Shown here: positions 54,198 to 63,584 of the stretch, in pieces
Position numbering within the stretch: position 1 is the first letter of the stretch
How the letters are laid out: every line of letters begins with the position of its first letter
NCBI GenBank assembly: GCA_030428945.1
Contig: JAUIEC010000019.1
Location: 1-64,000 of the forward strand
DNA from: Phycisphaerae bacterium
GTDB lineage: Bacteria > Planctomycetota > Phycisphaerae > UBA1845 > Fen-1342
Length of the DNA stretch: 64,000 nucleotides
Direction of reading: 5' to 3'
Program-made: the position numbers and the translations under genes
The notes under the pieces: model-generated
Seen by the model: only the letters and a program-made list of their open reading frames with translations
Database searches by the model: none
Told to the model about the DNA's origin: nothing

Positions 54198-55649
54198 CAG
54201 GTCGATCGTCCGAATGGCCCGCGCGTCGTGGCCCGGCCGTACGTCAGGGCCACGCCAGAGAAACCGGACCCGGGCCTCCGCCGCCCCCGCCCCGCCGTGA
54301 CCGGCCGGGCTGTCCGGTTCGAGCCCCCACCCGGCTTCGGCCAGCAGCAGCACGTCCCCCGCCCGCGACGAATCGAAGTACCGCGACATCTGCACGATCA
54401 GGTCCGGCCAGTCGCCGCCGGCCGTCGCGGCCAGCCAGTCGCGGTCCTCGTGCCAGGTCGCGCGCGTCAGCCCCCCGGCCAGTTCGCGGGCGAGAGTCCC
54501 CTGCTCGGCCTGCAGGCGGACGCGCCCGGTATCCGCCTCGCGTTCGATCCGACAGCGACCGGAGCGGCCCCGCAGGATCACGCCGCCCGCGCCGCGGGCC
54601 GCAACGAGACCGACCCCGGGCGCCTCCCACAGGGCAGGCTGGCCCGGGCGGCCGGTGATCCACGACCAGACTTCGGCGTGGGTCGGGGCCTGCTGCCAGC
54701 CCGCGGCGCCGCGCAGGTGCAGCACCATCCGCCGCGGCGCTCCGACGATCGCCAGGGCGGCGCGCTTCCGCCAGGCGGCGCCGTCGGCCGGTGTCGCAAT
54801 GTCGGCCGTCCGCTCCGTCCGCAGCCAGGCCAGCAGGTCCGCCCGACGGTCCGGGGGAATCTGCACCTGGCCATGATCGGTCACCAGCGCGAAATGCAGT
54901 CGCCGGGCGCCGGCAGCGTCTTCGAGGGCGGAAACCACGCGGCCGACCTGGTGGTCGATTCGCTGCAGTGCGGCGGCGTAGGTTCCGGAATGCAGCCCGT
55001 CGCGGTGCGCGGTCGCATCGGCGGTCGGGAAGTAGACCACCGCCAGTCCCGGCCAGTCGGCGGCAGGCTGACGGGCGAGCGATTCGGCCTCGGCCGCGGC
55101 GTTGCGTTCGACGGCGGCGAAATCGCCGAACAGCCAGGCGAGCCCGCTGGTGATCAGGTTGTTGCGGACCTGGTCGGCGCCGCGCTGCGTATGGCATTGC
55201 ACGCTGAGCGTGTGTTGGTCGCTGATGTGTTCGTGCAGGGTGGCGACAGCCAGGTCCGGGTTGATGCGGTCAAAGCCGGAAACGCTGTCGTAGTCGCGCA
55301 GTTCCAGCGTCCGTCGATCGAACCAGCGGTTGCCGTAGATGCCGTGGCGGGCCGGCCAGCACCCGGTGAACAGCCCGCCCGCGTTGATGTACGTCAGGCT
55401 GGGCAGCGTCACGATGGTTCGCGAGAAGACGCGGCCTTCACGCAGGAACAGCCGTTGCAGATGGGGCAGTCGGTCGTCTTCCGCGAGTTGGTCCAGAACG
55501 GCCGGCGCGAGCCCGTCGATCCACAGCAGGACGACGGTCACCGGTTCCGGGGGATAGTCCGTCGATGGCGCGACGCCACTCCCGCGCGGGGCGGCACAGC
55601 CGGCGGCCAGCAGGACCGTCACAGACAGCAGACGGGCGAGCGGCCGCAT
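54021..55649 (-). CDS. type I phosphodiesterase/nucleotide pyrophosphatase-family lipoprotein
   Basis: A 542-residue lipoprotein (VTVLLAAGC) with an AlkP-superfamily domain. VVLLWIDGLAPAVLDQL carries the first metal ligand. TLPSLTYINAGGLFTGCWPA contains the T-[FY]-x-N nucleophile region of NPP enzymes, HGIYGNRWF follows, and FPTADATAHRDGLHSGTYA and LVTDHGQVQI provide the remaining metal ligands. The domain ends near DLLPTVLDLLGERPVAPLDG; the final ~32 residues (rich in Gly, Gln, Arg) look like spurious extension or a flexible tail and lie in the 177-bp antisense overlap with the neighbouring gene. The start shares one base with the stop of the upstream LeuA-family gene (TGATG). Confidence 0.85.
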   Translation of the reverse strand: MRPLARLLSVTVLLAAGCAAPRGSGVAPSTDYPPEPVTVVLLWIDGLAPAVLDQLAEDDRLPHLQRLFLREGRVFSRTIVTLPSLTYINAGGLFTGCWPARHGIYGNRWFDRRTLELRDYDSVSGFDRINPDLAVATLHEHISDQHTLSVQCHTQRGADQVRNNLITSGLAWLFGDFAAVERNAAAEAESLARQPAADWPGLAVVYFPTADATAHRDGLHSGTYAAALQRIDHQVGRVVSALEDAAGARRLHFALVTDHGQVQIPPDRRADLLAWLRTERTADIATPADGAAWRKRAALAIVGAPRRMVLHLRGAAGWQQAPTHAEVWSWITGRPGQPALWEAPGVGLVAARGAGGVILRGRSGRCRIEREADTGRVRLQAEQGTLARELAGGLTRATWHEDRDWLAATAGGDWPDLIVQMSRYFDSSRAGDVLLLAEAGWGLEPDSPAGHGGAGAAEARVRFLWRGPDVRPGHDARAIRTIDLLPTVLDLLGERPVAPLDGRSFAGYLAGEGQVDAGQRRGQIPDRQAGRQSAGGRHRETD

Positions 55650-56929
55650 CAGGCCGAGTCGGACACCTTGGCCCCGTTGCGGCGCGGCTGGTACTCGTCG
55701 ATCGTCATGTAGGGACGAACGCGGTCGAGGAAGCCCTCCACCTCGGCCATGTCGTCCGGGGCGTGCTCTTCGTTCTTCAGGAAGTCGAGCACCATGCGGA
55801 CGTGTTCCTCGGTCGCCTCGGTGCCGTTGGCTTCGAGGTGGTGCTTGACGGCCGCGCTGCCGCTGTGCCGGCCGAGGACGACCTCGACGGGCCCGGCCCC
55901 GATCAGTTCGGGCGGGAACGGCATGTAGGTGTCGGGGTTCTGCAGGATGCCGTCCTGGTGGATGCCGGCCTCGGTGCGGAACAGGTTGCGTCCGACGACC
56001 GGCTTGTTGGCGGCCGGTTCGAAGCCGGTCAGGTCCGAGACCATCTTGGAGATGGCGTGCAGCCTGGCCGGGTTGACCTGCGACTTGCGGCCGAACTCGT
56101 CTTCGTGCAGGACGAGGGCGAGGGCGATTTCCTCGAGGGCGACGTTTCCGGCGCGTTCCCCGATGCCGTTGATGGTGCCCTGGACGACGTTGACGCCTTC
56201 CTCGACGCAGGCCAGCGAGTTGGCGGTGGCCAGGCCGAGATCGTTGTGGAAGTGCACCGCGAGCATCGCATCGCCGATGTTGCGGACGCTGTCCTGGATG
56301 TGCCGAATCGCCGCGGCCGCCTTGCGCGGGGTCAGGATTCCGACGGTGTCGGTGAAGCCGATCGAGAGGGCCCCGGCGTCGATGGCGGCCTCGTAGATTT
56401 CCTTGAGGAAGTCCGGTTCGGTCCGCGAGGCGTCCTCGGGTCCGAAGGAGATCAGTTCGAAGTACTTGCTGGCGTGCTCGATCGAGCGGACGGCCGTGTC
56501 GACGATCTCGGCCTTGGTCATGTTGTGCTTGTGTTCGCGGTGGATCGGGCTGGTGCCGATGAAGAGCGTGATGGCCCGCTTGAGGGGCGAGACGGCGGCC
56601 ATGGCTTCGGCGGCCAGTTCGATGTCTTCGATCTTGGTGCGGGAGAGGGCCGAGAGGACCGGCCCCTTGACCCGTCCGGCGATGGCCCGGACGCCCTCGA
56701 TTTCGAGGGGTCCGGCGGCGGGGAAGCCACAGTCGATGGAGTGCACGCCGGCATCCGCCAGGGCCTGGGCGATTTCGACCTTCGCGTCGGGCGAAAGCCG
56801 GATGCCCGGCATCTGGGCCCCGTCGCGGCAGGTCGTGTCACTGATGAAGACGACCCGCTTGCGCTTCTGGTGGCGGAGGGCCATGCGTTTTACCTTGCGG
56901 TTGATCGCGGAAAACATCGAGTTGTGCAT
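55649..56929 (-). CDS. LeuA/homocitrate-synthase-family acyltransferase without regulatory domain
   Basis: A 426-residue member of the DRE-TIM metallolyase family. The motif is DTTCRDGAQMPGIRLS, where most members have DTTLRDGEQ. The metal-binding HFHNDLGLATANS, GTINGIGERAGN, and the subdomain segment FRTEAGIHQDGILQN with VVLGRHSG all match 2-isopropylmalate/homocitrate/citramalate synthases. It ends after the subdomain, so the ~100-residue allosteric LeuA C-terminal domain is absent, pointing to a feedback-insensitive enzyme or a different substrate. No other leu genes are adjacent. It is unusually paired, by a 1-bp overlap, with the NPP-family lipoprotein. The start at 56929 gives a basic N-terminus. 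Confidence 0.85.
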   Translation of the reverse strand: MHNSMFSAINRKVKRMALRHQKRKRVVFISDTTCRDGAQMPGIRLSPDAKVEIAQALADAGVHSIDCGFPAAGPLEIEGVRAIAGRVKGPVLSALSRTKIEDIELAAEAMAAVSPLKRAITLFIGTSPIHREHKHNMTKAEIVDTAVRSIEHASKYFELISFGPEDASRTEPDFLKEIYEAAIDAGALSIGFTDTVGILTPRKAAAAIRHIQDSVRNIGDAMLAVHFHNDLGLATANSLACVEEGVNVVQGTINGIGERAGNVALEEIALALVLHEDEFGRKSQVNPARLHAISKMVSDLTGFEPAANKPVVGRNLFRTEAGIHQDGILQNPDTYMPFPPELIGAGPVEVVLGRHSGSAAVKHHLEANGTEATEEHVRMVLDFLKNEEHAPDDMAEVEGFLDRVRPYMTIDEYQPRRNGAKVSDSA

Positions 56930-57205
56930 CTCCGTCGCGTGGCGAGCGGCAACTCCGGTGCGGTGGCACGAAATGCCGGGATCGCGGCCACGCGGTATGC
57001 GCGATCCTCATCCGGTCAGTGTACTGGCTGACCGCAGCCGGGGCGATGCCCGTCGGCAATTTGCCCCCCGCCGGGCGAGCCCCCGCAATTCCTCCAGACA
57101 CCCGCCCTAGCAAGGGGTTAGGCGCGGTCCGCCGATTGACCCGCCCCGCCCCGAGCGGCACCGGGCCAGACCCGGCCGGGCCACGGCGGCCACCCGACAG
57201 AGAAA

Positions 57206-57235
57206 CGGGCCGGCTCCCGCATGAGAGCCGACCCG
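57206..57235 (-). terminator. terminator-like hairpin after the tricorn gene
   Basis: On the minus strand CGGGTCGGCTC pairs with GAGCCGGCCCG (11 bp, one U-G) around an 8-nt loop and is followed by TTTCTCT. It lies 110 nt past the stop of the tricorn homologue, beyond the heptamer array. Otherwise 56930-57205 contains no gene. Confidence 0.65.
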
Positions 57236-57280
57236 CCGAGACCGTTCGTGATGATCCCCGGTTCAGCCCGCGGCAGCACC

Positions 57281-57340
57281 GCGAAGATCGCAGTGACAAA
57301 CCGCCGCCCCGGTTCCCGATCCCTGTTCCCTGTTCCCTTC
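57281..57340. repeat. module 15-mer plus TTCCCTG heptamer array
   Basis: GCGAAGATCGCAGTG (57281-57295) matches the end of the composite modules at 46019-46033 and 46260-46274 in reverse orientation. A TTCCCTG heptamer array (57310-57340), purine-rich on the sense strand of the tricorn gene, follows and ends 5 bp from that gene's stop. Confidence 0.8.
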
Positions 57341-57345
57341 CGCGC

Positions 57346-60300
57346 CTACTTGTCCTCTTCGGCGATGCCCATGCCGGCCCGGTCGGGGCCGCTGGGCTTG
57401 GGGGTCGGGCGATAGGGGTGTCGCTTCAGTTCGTCCAGCAGGTGGGCGATGGCGGCATCAAGCTGCGGATCGGCCCCGTCCTGCATGTTGGCCGGGTCGT
57501 CGATGACCTCGATGTCGGGATCGACGCCGTGGCCTTCGACGCCCCAACTGCCGTCGACGTCGTAGTAGGCGAACCGCGGGACGGTCACGCCGGCCCCGTC
57601 GATCAGGCCCGGGTTGCCGGAGATGCCGACCAGTCCGCCCCAGGTGCGGGTGCCGATCAGCTTGCCGAGCCTGTGCTGGCGGAACAGCTTCGGGAACATG
57701 TCGCCGCCGGAGCCGGCCATGCCGTTGATCAGCATCGCCTTGGGGCCGTTGTGGGCGTCGCCGGGGCTGGTCCAGCTCTGCCCGTCGCGCAGGGCCCAGT
57801 AGTTGGTCACCGGCCGGTCGAGCAGTTCGATGAAGCGGTGCGGGATCTGTCCGCCGCCGTTCCAGCGTTCGTCGATCAGCAGGGCGGGCATGTGGCTCTG
57901 TCCGTAGAACTGGCGGATCAGGTCGTTCTGTCCGGGCACGCCGGTGTTCTGCACGTAGATGTAGCCGATCTTTCCGCCGGACTTCTCCTCGACGTAGGCC
58001 CGGTTCCGCTCGATCCAGTGGCGGAAGCGGAGGTTGCCGTCCGACGAGAGCGTCTTGACCAGCACGCGTCGCAGGTCGTCGCCTTCCATGTTCGGGGCGC
58101 TGTTGACGGTCAGCTCGACCGTTTCGTCGGCCAGTCCGATGAAGGCCGCCCACGGGTCGCGGTCGGTGTCGACCGGGATGCCGTTGACCGCCAGCAGGTA
58201 GTCGCCTTCCCTGACCTCGACGCCGGGCTGGCTGAGCGGGCCGCGGGCGTCGGAGTCCCAGGCGGCGCCTTCGTAGACGGTCGTGATCTGGTAGGCGGTG
58301 CCGTCCGGCGACTCGACCAGGGCGAAATCGCAGCCGAGCATGCCGACGCTCTCGCGCGGCTGCGGCTCGCCGGGCCCCGAGCGGTAGTAGGCGTGCCCGA
58401 CGTTCAGTTCGGCGATCATCTCGCGGATCAGGACGGCGACGTCGCTGCGGCTGACGCAGTCCGGCAACTGGGCCGCGTAGCGCTCGCGGACCGCGTCCCA
58501 GTCGACGCCGTGCATGCCCGGATCGTAGAAGTAATCGCGCTGCAGGCGCCAGGCTTCGTGGAAGACCTGGGCCCACTCCTCGCGCGGATTGACGTAGCCG
58601 ACCATCCTGCCGGTATCGACCGGATCCGAGGCGGACTGCCCGGCCGCGGCACTGACGACGACGATCTTCTCGCCGGTCAGGGCCAGCAGTTTCTTGCCGT
58701 CGGCCGAGATGTCGAAGCCGAACGCGCCGGCCAGGACGTTGCGCTCGCCCTTGTCGTGCTCGTCGATGTCGAACAGCTTGATCGCCCGCGACTCGCCGTA
58801 GCGCATGTAGAGCAACTGGTTCTTATCGTTGACGACCAGGTTGCCGAAGCTGCCGTTGTCGACCGGCAGCGGCAGGGCCCGCCGCTCGAAGCCCTCCAGG
58901 TCGATCACGACCGGCTTGACCTCGTCGTCGCCTTCCTCGTCCTCGGGTTCCTCATCGGTGCGGGTCAGTTCGAAGGTCCCGGTCAGCCCCATGTCGGCGT
59001 TGGACCAGGTTCCCTTCAGCGTGTCGCCGTCGATCGTCGCCTCGAGCTTGAAGGTCATGCCCTCCTCGGTGGTCCGCTGCATGCTGACCTTGCCGTCGCT
59101 GAACTCGACCGAATCGAAGTCGCCGCTGCTGCCGGCCACCTCGATGGTGCCGATCATGCCGTCATCGCCGCGATCGACGAAGCTCATCGTCACGCCGGCT
59201 TCGTCCTCGGGCATGCCGAGCGCTGCCAGGCCGGTCAGCGTGCCCTTCCAGACGCCGTGCAGTTCGTTGCGTTCGACATCGGCGTCCTCGTCGTCGCTGT
59301 CAGCGTCCTTGTCCTGCTTGTCCTTGTCCTTGTCGGCGTCATCGCCGTCTTCGTCATCACCCTCTTCGTCATCACCTTCGTCGTCGTCGCCGTCCTTGTC
59401 CTCGTCATCGCCGTCGGCGTCGTCCCACTCCTCTTCCTCGTTCTCGGGCAGCCAGGGGTGTTCGACGTCCGCGTTCAGCGGAACGGCCAGGAGCACCTCG
59501 GTATCGCGGTAGACGAAGTTCTGCTCGATCTCGCTGTAGGTCGGACGGAACGAACGCTGGCTGGCGAAGTACAGGAACTCGCCCTTGCGATCGAAGGTCG
59601 GGCTCGAGGAACTGAAGAACGGACTCGTCACGCGATGCAGGGCGCCCTCGGCCACGTCGTACAGGCAGATCTGCCCGCGGCTGGCCTCCCGGGTCGACAG
59701 CGCGAAGGTCAGCCACTTCGAATCGGCCGACCAGCTTACCCCGGGCTCGCGGCCCCACGGGTCCCGGGCCACCTCGGTGACCGCGCCGCTCTCGACCTCG
59801 ACCAGGAAGATCGAACCGGTCTTGTCAGTGAAGCAGATCTGTTTCGAGTCCGGAGACCACGACTGCAGACGACGGAAACAGGTGCCGTTGTCGGTCACCT
59901 GGCGGGTCTCCCCGCGGCCGTCCGACCGCGTCACGTAGACCTCGTACTCGCCGGTCGCGTCCGACAGGTACGCGATCCACTTGCCGTCCGGGCTCCAGGC
60001 CGGCGAGCGCTCGGCCGTCCCGCTGGTGCGGGTCAGGTTGCGGGTGATGCCCTTCTCGGCCGGCACCGACCAGACTTCGCCGCGGGCCTCGATCGCGACC
60101 CGCTTGCCGGTGCTGGAGATCGACCCGCCGTTGATGAAGTCGTCGTACTCGACCTTCTGCGGGCGCAGCGTCGGCCGCGCGCCGGGGATCGTCACCTTGA
60201 CCGGGGTCAGCTTGCCATCCGGCAGCGACAGCAGGTGCAGGCCGGTGCCGTTCTGCAGGACGATCTCGCCCTTGCCGTCCGGGCCCGGGCCGAGCGCCGG

Positions 60301-61089
60301 CCACTGCACGTCGTAGTCGCTGAAGCGGGTCACCTGCCGGCGGTCGCCGGACCCGGTGTCGTAGGACCAGATGTTCAGCCGGTGATTCGGGCCGGCATCG
60401 GACAGGTAGTAGACCGTCTGGCCGACCCACATCGGCTGGGTGTCGGTGCCCTCCCAGTCGGTGATCTGCCGCGATTCGAGCGTCTCGAGATTGAACAGCC
60501 ACAGGTCCGAGGCCATCCCGCCGCGATAGCGCTTCCATGTCCGTCCGTCGCGGTTGTGCGGCGTGTAGCAGAGCCACTTGCGGTCCGGGCTGATCGCCCC
60601 GGCCGCACCGTACGGCACCGGCAACTGCTCCGGCAGGCCGCCGTCGGCCGCGACCGTCAGCAGTTGCGACTGCCGCGGCAGTCCGCCGATCCCGCGACCG
60701 ACGAAGAGCAGGTCGCCGCCCGGGGTCCAGTCGCAGAGGCGTTCGTCCATCGGGTGATGGGTCACGCGAAAGGGCACGCCGCCGGCGGTCGCCAGCGTGT
60801 ACAGGTCGCGGTCGCCGTCGTAGTTGCCGACGAACGCGATCGTGCCGCCGTCGGCGCTGAACCGCGGGAAGCTCTCCTCGCCCGGGGGGCTCGCCAGCGG
60901 CCGGGCCACCCCGCCGGTGCGGGCGACGAGCCACAGGTCACCGCCGTAGACGAAGACGATCTGGTCCTTGCTGACGTCGGGGTAGCGGAGCATTCCGCCG
61001 TGCGGGGTGATGTCCGCCGTGGCCGGGAGCGCTCCGGCGAATGCGCCGGCCACCAGGCCTCCGAGAATCCATCGTGCCTGCTTCTGCAT
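57346..61089 (-). CDS. tricorn protease homologue (S41-type) with acidic insert
   Basis: A 1247-residue exported protease. A signal peptide (GGLVAGAFAGALPATAD) precedes six- and seven-bladed WD40/TolB-like propellers (GGDLWLVARTGGVARPL, WSPDGKWIAYLSDATGEYEV, WSADSKWLTFALSTREA). A mixed domain, a PDZ domain (QPGVEVREGDYLLAVNG) and the S41-like catalytic core follow. The catalytic serine is in LINGMAGSGGDMFP near residue 1125, equivalent to the tricorn A-G-S-D-G-D segment. Between the second propeller and the core, at about residues 553-609, there is a Glu/Asp/Lys-only stretch, then a lipocalin-like beta domain (LHGVWKGTLTGL, TIDGDTLKGTWSNADMGL) bounded by a second acidic patch. Likely role: degradation of oligopeptides in the periplasm. 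Confidence 0.93.
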   Translation of the reverse strand: MQKQARWILGGLVAGAFAGALPATADITPHGGMLRYPDVSKDQIVFVYGGDLWLVARTGGVARPLASPPGEESFPRFSADGGTIAFVGNYDGDRDLYTLATAGGVPFRVTHHPMDERLCDWTPGGDLLFVGRGIGGLPRQSQLLTVAADGGLPEQLPVPYGAAGAISPDRKWLCYTPHNRDGRTWKRYRGGMASDLWLFNLETLESRQITDWEGTDTQPMWVGQTVYYLSDAGPNHRLNIWSYDTGSGDRRQVTRFSDYDVQWPALGPGPDGKGEIVLQNGTGLHLLSLPDGKLTPVKVTIPGARPTLRPQKVEYDDFINGGSISSTGKRVAIEARGEVWSVPAEKGITRNLTRTSGTAERSPAWSPDGKWIAYLSDATGEYEVYVTRSDGRGETRQVTDNGTCFRRLQSWSPDSKQICFTDKTGSIFLVEVESGAVTEVARDPWGREPGVSWSADSKWLTFALSTREASRGQICLYDVAEGALHRVTSPFFSSSSPTFDRKGEFLYFASQRSFRPTYSEIEQNFVYRDTEVLLAVPLNADVEHPWLPENEEEEWDDADGDDEDKDGDDDEGDDEEGDDEDGDDADKDKDKQDKDADSDDEDADVERNELHGVWKGTLTGLAALGMPEDEAGVTMSFVDRGDDGMIGTIEVAGSSGDFDSVEFSDGKVSMQRTTEEGMTFKLEATIDGDTLKGTWSNADMGLTGTFELTRTDEEPEDEEGDDEVKPVVIDLEGFERRALPLPVDNGSFGNLVVNDKNQLLYMRYGESRAIKLFDIDEHDKGERNVLAGAFGFDISADGKKLLALTGEKIVVVSAAAGQSASDPVDTGRMVGYVNPREEWAQVFHEAWRLQRDYFYDPGMHGVDWDAVRERYAAQLPDCVSRSDVAVLIREMIAELNVGHAYYRSGPGEPQPRESVGMLGCDFALVESPDGTAYQITTVYEGAAWDSDARGPLSQPGVEVREGDYLLAVNGIPVDTDRDPWAAFIGLADETVELTVNSAPNMEGDDLRRVLVKTLSSDGNLRFRHWIERNRAYVEEKSGGKIGYIYVQNTGVPGQNDLIRQFYGQSHMPALLIDERWNGGGQIPHRFIELLDRPVTNYWALRDGQSWTSPGDAHNGPKAMLINGMAGSGGDMFPKLFRQHRLGKLIGTRTWGGLVGISGNPGLIDGAGVTVPRFAYYDVDGSWGVEGHGVDPDIEVIDDPANMQDGADPQLDAAIAHLLDELKRHPYRPTPKPSGPDRAGMGIAEEDK

Positions 61090-61219
61090 GGGGGTACCTC
61101 TCGCTGCTGGAAGGCCACGGTGCTCGCGATCCGTGGCGTAGTCTTGCAGACCGATCCACGCGGGCGAACCGGCCGGAAAAAGCGTGCGCGGGATGTCCCG
61201 ACTCGTCCGGGGCCCCGGC

Positions 61220-62215
61220 TCAGGTCTTTTGCGCGATGTACGCGGCGGCCGCGGCGGTGACCTTGCCGACGACGTCGGCGACGGTTCCGTCGAGGATCGC
61301 GCCGGCGGCCATGTTGTGTCCGCCGCCGCCGAACTGCTGGGCCAGTTCGAGGATCGGCAGGCCGCGTTCGCCGCGGAAGTTCATCCGGATCTTCCCGGGG
61401 TTGCCTTCGGAGAACAGGATCGCGACGCGGACGCCCTCGATTGAGCGGACGATCTCGACCTGGTCGTCGATGTCCTCGGCGGTGCATCCGGCCCCGTGGA
61501 TTTCCTGGTGGTTGCAGGTGCTCCAGCCGAGTCGTCCGTCGTCGCTGACGCGGGTGTTGGCGTAGACGGTCTTGAGCAACTGGAACTCGGGCTGGTTGTA
61601 GCTGCGGTTGAGTCGCTCGCAGGTGTCCTCGACGGCGGCCCCGGCCTCGATCAGTTCGTGTCCGACCTGCAGGCTGCGTCCGGTCGTGTTCGAGAGCGAG
61701 AAGCCCTGGGTGTCGTTGTGGATGCCGGCGTAGAGCAGCGTGGCGATCGCCGGCGTGATCTCGACGTCGAGGGCCCGCAGGACTTCGTAGACCATTTCGC
61801 AGGAACTGCTGCGGGTGCCTTCGACCCAGTTGACCGCGCCGTACTGGGTGTTCGAGGCGTGGTGGTCGATGTTCAGCACTTTCGCGTCGGGCAGCGCTTC
61901 GAGCTTGCCGTCGACGTTGACGCGCTTCTCCTTGGCGGTGTCCATCGCGACGGCCAGGTCGCAGGCGGCCAGTTGCTCGGCGGTGCCGGGGGTGAAGTCG
62001 GCCAGGGCGACCATGAACTGCAGTTTGCGGTTGACGCTGCCGGCCGGCATGGCGCAGACGGGCTGCTTGCCGAGTTGTTCGAGTCCGAGTTTCATCGCGC
62101 CGATCACGCCGAGGCAGTCGGCGTCGGGCGTGACGTGGCCCATCAGGGCGACCTTCGTTGCGGCGCGGATCGCGTCGCAGACCTCGCTCGGTACAACGTT
62201 CTGCGTGCTCGTCAT
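61220..62215 (-). CDS. DHH-family phosphoesterase, NrnA-type oligoribonuclease/pAp phosphatase
   Basis: A 331-residue manganese-dependent phosphoesterase. The DHH domain has GHVTPDADCLGVIGAM, AMDTAKEKRV and VLNIDHHASNTQYG. The DHHA1 domain ends with LAQQFGGGGHNMAAGA. NrnA-type enzymes degrade short RNA fragments and dephosphorylate 3'-phosphoadenosine 5'-phosphate. Full length for the family, with a GAGGG ribosome binding site before the ATG at 62215. It is divergent from the DUF3754 gene and separated by 130 bp from the tricorn gene downstream, so it may be its own transcription unit. Confidence 0.92.
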   Translation of the reverse strand: MTSTQNVVPSEVCDAIRAATKVALMGHVTPDADCLGVIGAMKLGLEQLGKQPVCAMPAGSVNRKLQFMVALADFTPGTAEQLAACDLAVAMDTAKEKRVNVDGKLEALPDAKVLNIDHHASNTQYGAVNWVEGTRSSSCEMVYEVLRALDVEITPAIATLLYAGIHNDTQGFSLSNTTGRSLQVGHELIEAGAAVEDTCERLNRSYNQPEFQLLKTVYANTRVSDDGRLGWSTCNHQEIHGAGCTAEDIDDQVEIVRSIEGVRVAILFSEGNPGKIRMNFRGERGLPILELAQQFGGGGHNMAAGAILDGTVADVVGKVTAAAAAYIAQKT

Positions 62216-62343
62216 CGTGACCCTCGTTCCCCAGAAATCACCGGAAACCTCGCGGATCGGGAAGTGTAACCGTACCGGCCGCCGGGCGAAACGGGCACAA
62301 ACGCGGGCGTGATTTGTACTACGCGCCGGGCCGCGATTGGCCC

Positions 62344-62349
62344 TACCAT
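62344..62349 (+). promoter_or_regulatory. -10-like hexamer 8 nt before the DUF3754 start
   Basis: TACCAT, identical to the box before the gene at 567, ends 8 nt upstream of the ATG at 62358. The only -35-like match, TTGTAC (62314-62319), is too far away (24 nt), so support is weak. Confidence 0.25.
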
Positions 62350-62357
62350 TCGCAGCC

Positions 62358-63584
62358 ATGGATCGAGCCACCGACACCCGCCGCCCGGACGAACCGACCG
62401 TCTCGCTGCATCACGTCGACAACCGGTTTCTGCCGCTGCGGGTCGGCGATCTCGTCCGGGCCCTGCAGGGTGATGCGACCCGTTTCGGCGCGCTGGCGGC
62501 CGCATTACCGGGCGTTGCGACGGCCATCCGGGACGTGATCGAGCAGGAGGCCTGCCGCTTCGAGAGCAACCTGGTCGAGCAGTACGACCTGTTCAACCCC
62601 GATCGCGAGACGGTCCTGCCGGACGATGCCGAGCGTCAGGCCACCCACGAAACCTACCTGATGCTGCTCGGGCAGCTTGATTACCTGCTCGAGAAAGCCA
62701 ACTTCGAGCAGCTTGACGACGTGCAGATCGCCTCGGCGATCCGGGCGGCCAACTCGCACGGGCTCAAGGTCCGGATCCAGCCCGAGAAGGTCGAGCACAT
62801 CGCCCTGTGGGTCCGCGGGCACGGGCAGCAGACCAAGTGGTTCCGCACGCTGCGGGCCCCGCTGAAGGGCGAGCACCGCTGCTACGACCTGTACCGCCGA
62901 CTGGCCGTGATCGTCCGGCTGAAGGGCGAGGAGCACCTGCTGGTCAAGATCTTCAAGGACATCCCGCAGGCCGACATCGAGGCCCTGCTGCCGCACGCCG
63001 AGGTGCAGATGACGCTCTGGGACCGGGTCGTGATGCTCGGCAGCGGCGCCGGCGTGGCCGGCACGACCGGGATGAAGCTCTTCGGCCTGGTCGCCAAGGC
63101 GGCCGCCCTGACGCAGGCCTTGTGGGTGCTGCTGATCGGGCTGGGGACGATCGCGATCCGGACGGCGCTGGGCTACCGCCGGGCGCACCAGACCCGCAAC
63201 TCGCAGCGGACCGAGCACCTGTACTTCCAGAACCTGTCGAACAACGCCGGGGCGATCCACGCGATCATCGGGATGATCACCGAGGAAGAGGTCAAGGAGG
63301 CCGTGCTGGGCTACGCCTTCTGCCGCTCGCAGATCGACCCGGTCCGCAGCGAAGACGAATTCCGCTCACGGATCGAGGCCTACCTGCAGTCGCGTTTCGG
63401 GATCGAGATGGACTTCGACGCCCCCGACGCGATCGAGACGCTCGACCGCCTCGACCTGTGGGAAGACCGCGATACCTTCGACGTCCTGCCCCCGAACGAA
63501 GCGATCACGCGACTCAAGGAACACTGGAACGGCCGGAAGACGGTGGACTATCACCTGCAGAACAGTAAGCAAGTAAGCAAGTAA
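62358..63584 (+). CDS. DUF3754 family membrane protein
   Basis: A 408-residue protein resembling DUF3754 (the TMEM143-like family). A soluble N-terminal region contains RDVIEQEACRFESNLVEQYD. A conserved-looking domain (VERIALW-type, here VEHIALWVRG) and KGEEHLLVKIFKDIPQADIE follow, and a transmembrane hairpin lies at about residues 220-272. The C-terminal segment includes YFQNLSNNAGAIHAI and EEEVKEAVLGYAFCRSQ. Function is unknown. The last residues (NSKQVSK) and the TAA stop are encoded by GTAAGCAA octamers. The convergent glnS gene ends with the same six residues for the same reason. Confidence 0.8.
   Translation: MDRATDTRRPDEPTVSLHHVDNRFLPLRVGDLVRALQGDATRFGALAAALPGVATAIRDVIEQEACRFESNLVEQYDLFNPDRETVLPDDAERQATHETYLMLLGQLDYLLEKANFEQLDDVQIASAIRAANSHGLKVRIQPEKVEHIALWVRGHGQQTKWFRTLRAPLKGEHRCYDLYRRLAVIVRLKGEEHLLVKIFKDIPQADIEALLPHAEVQMTLWDRVVMLGSGAGVAGTTGMKLFGLVAKAAALTQALWVLLIGLGTIAIRTALGYRRAHQTRNSQRTEHLYFQNLSNNAGAIHAIIGMITEEEVKEAVLGYAFCRSQIDPVRSEDEFRSRIEAYLQSRFGIEMDFDAPDAIETLDRLDLWEDRDTFDVLPPNEAITRLKEHWNGRKTVDYHLQNSKQVSK

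Noticed and set aside
57019..61260. A 1413-codon open frame on the plus strand, antisense to the tricorn gene
   Set aside because: It is a GC-driven shadow: composition is Arg/Ala/Gly/Asp/Val-rich with no domains, while the opposite strand encodes a full tricorn protein.
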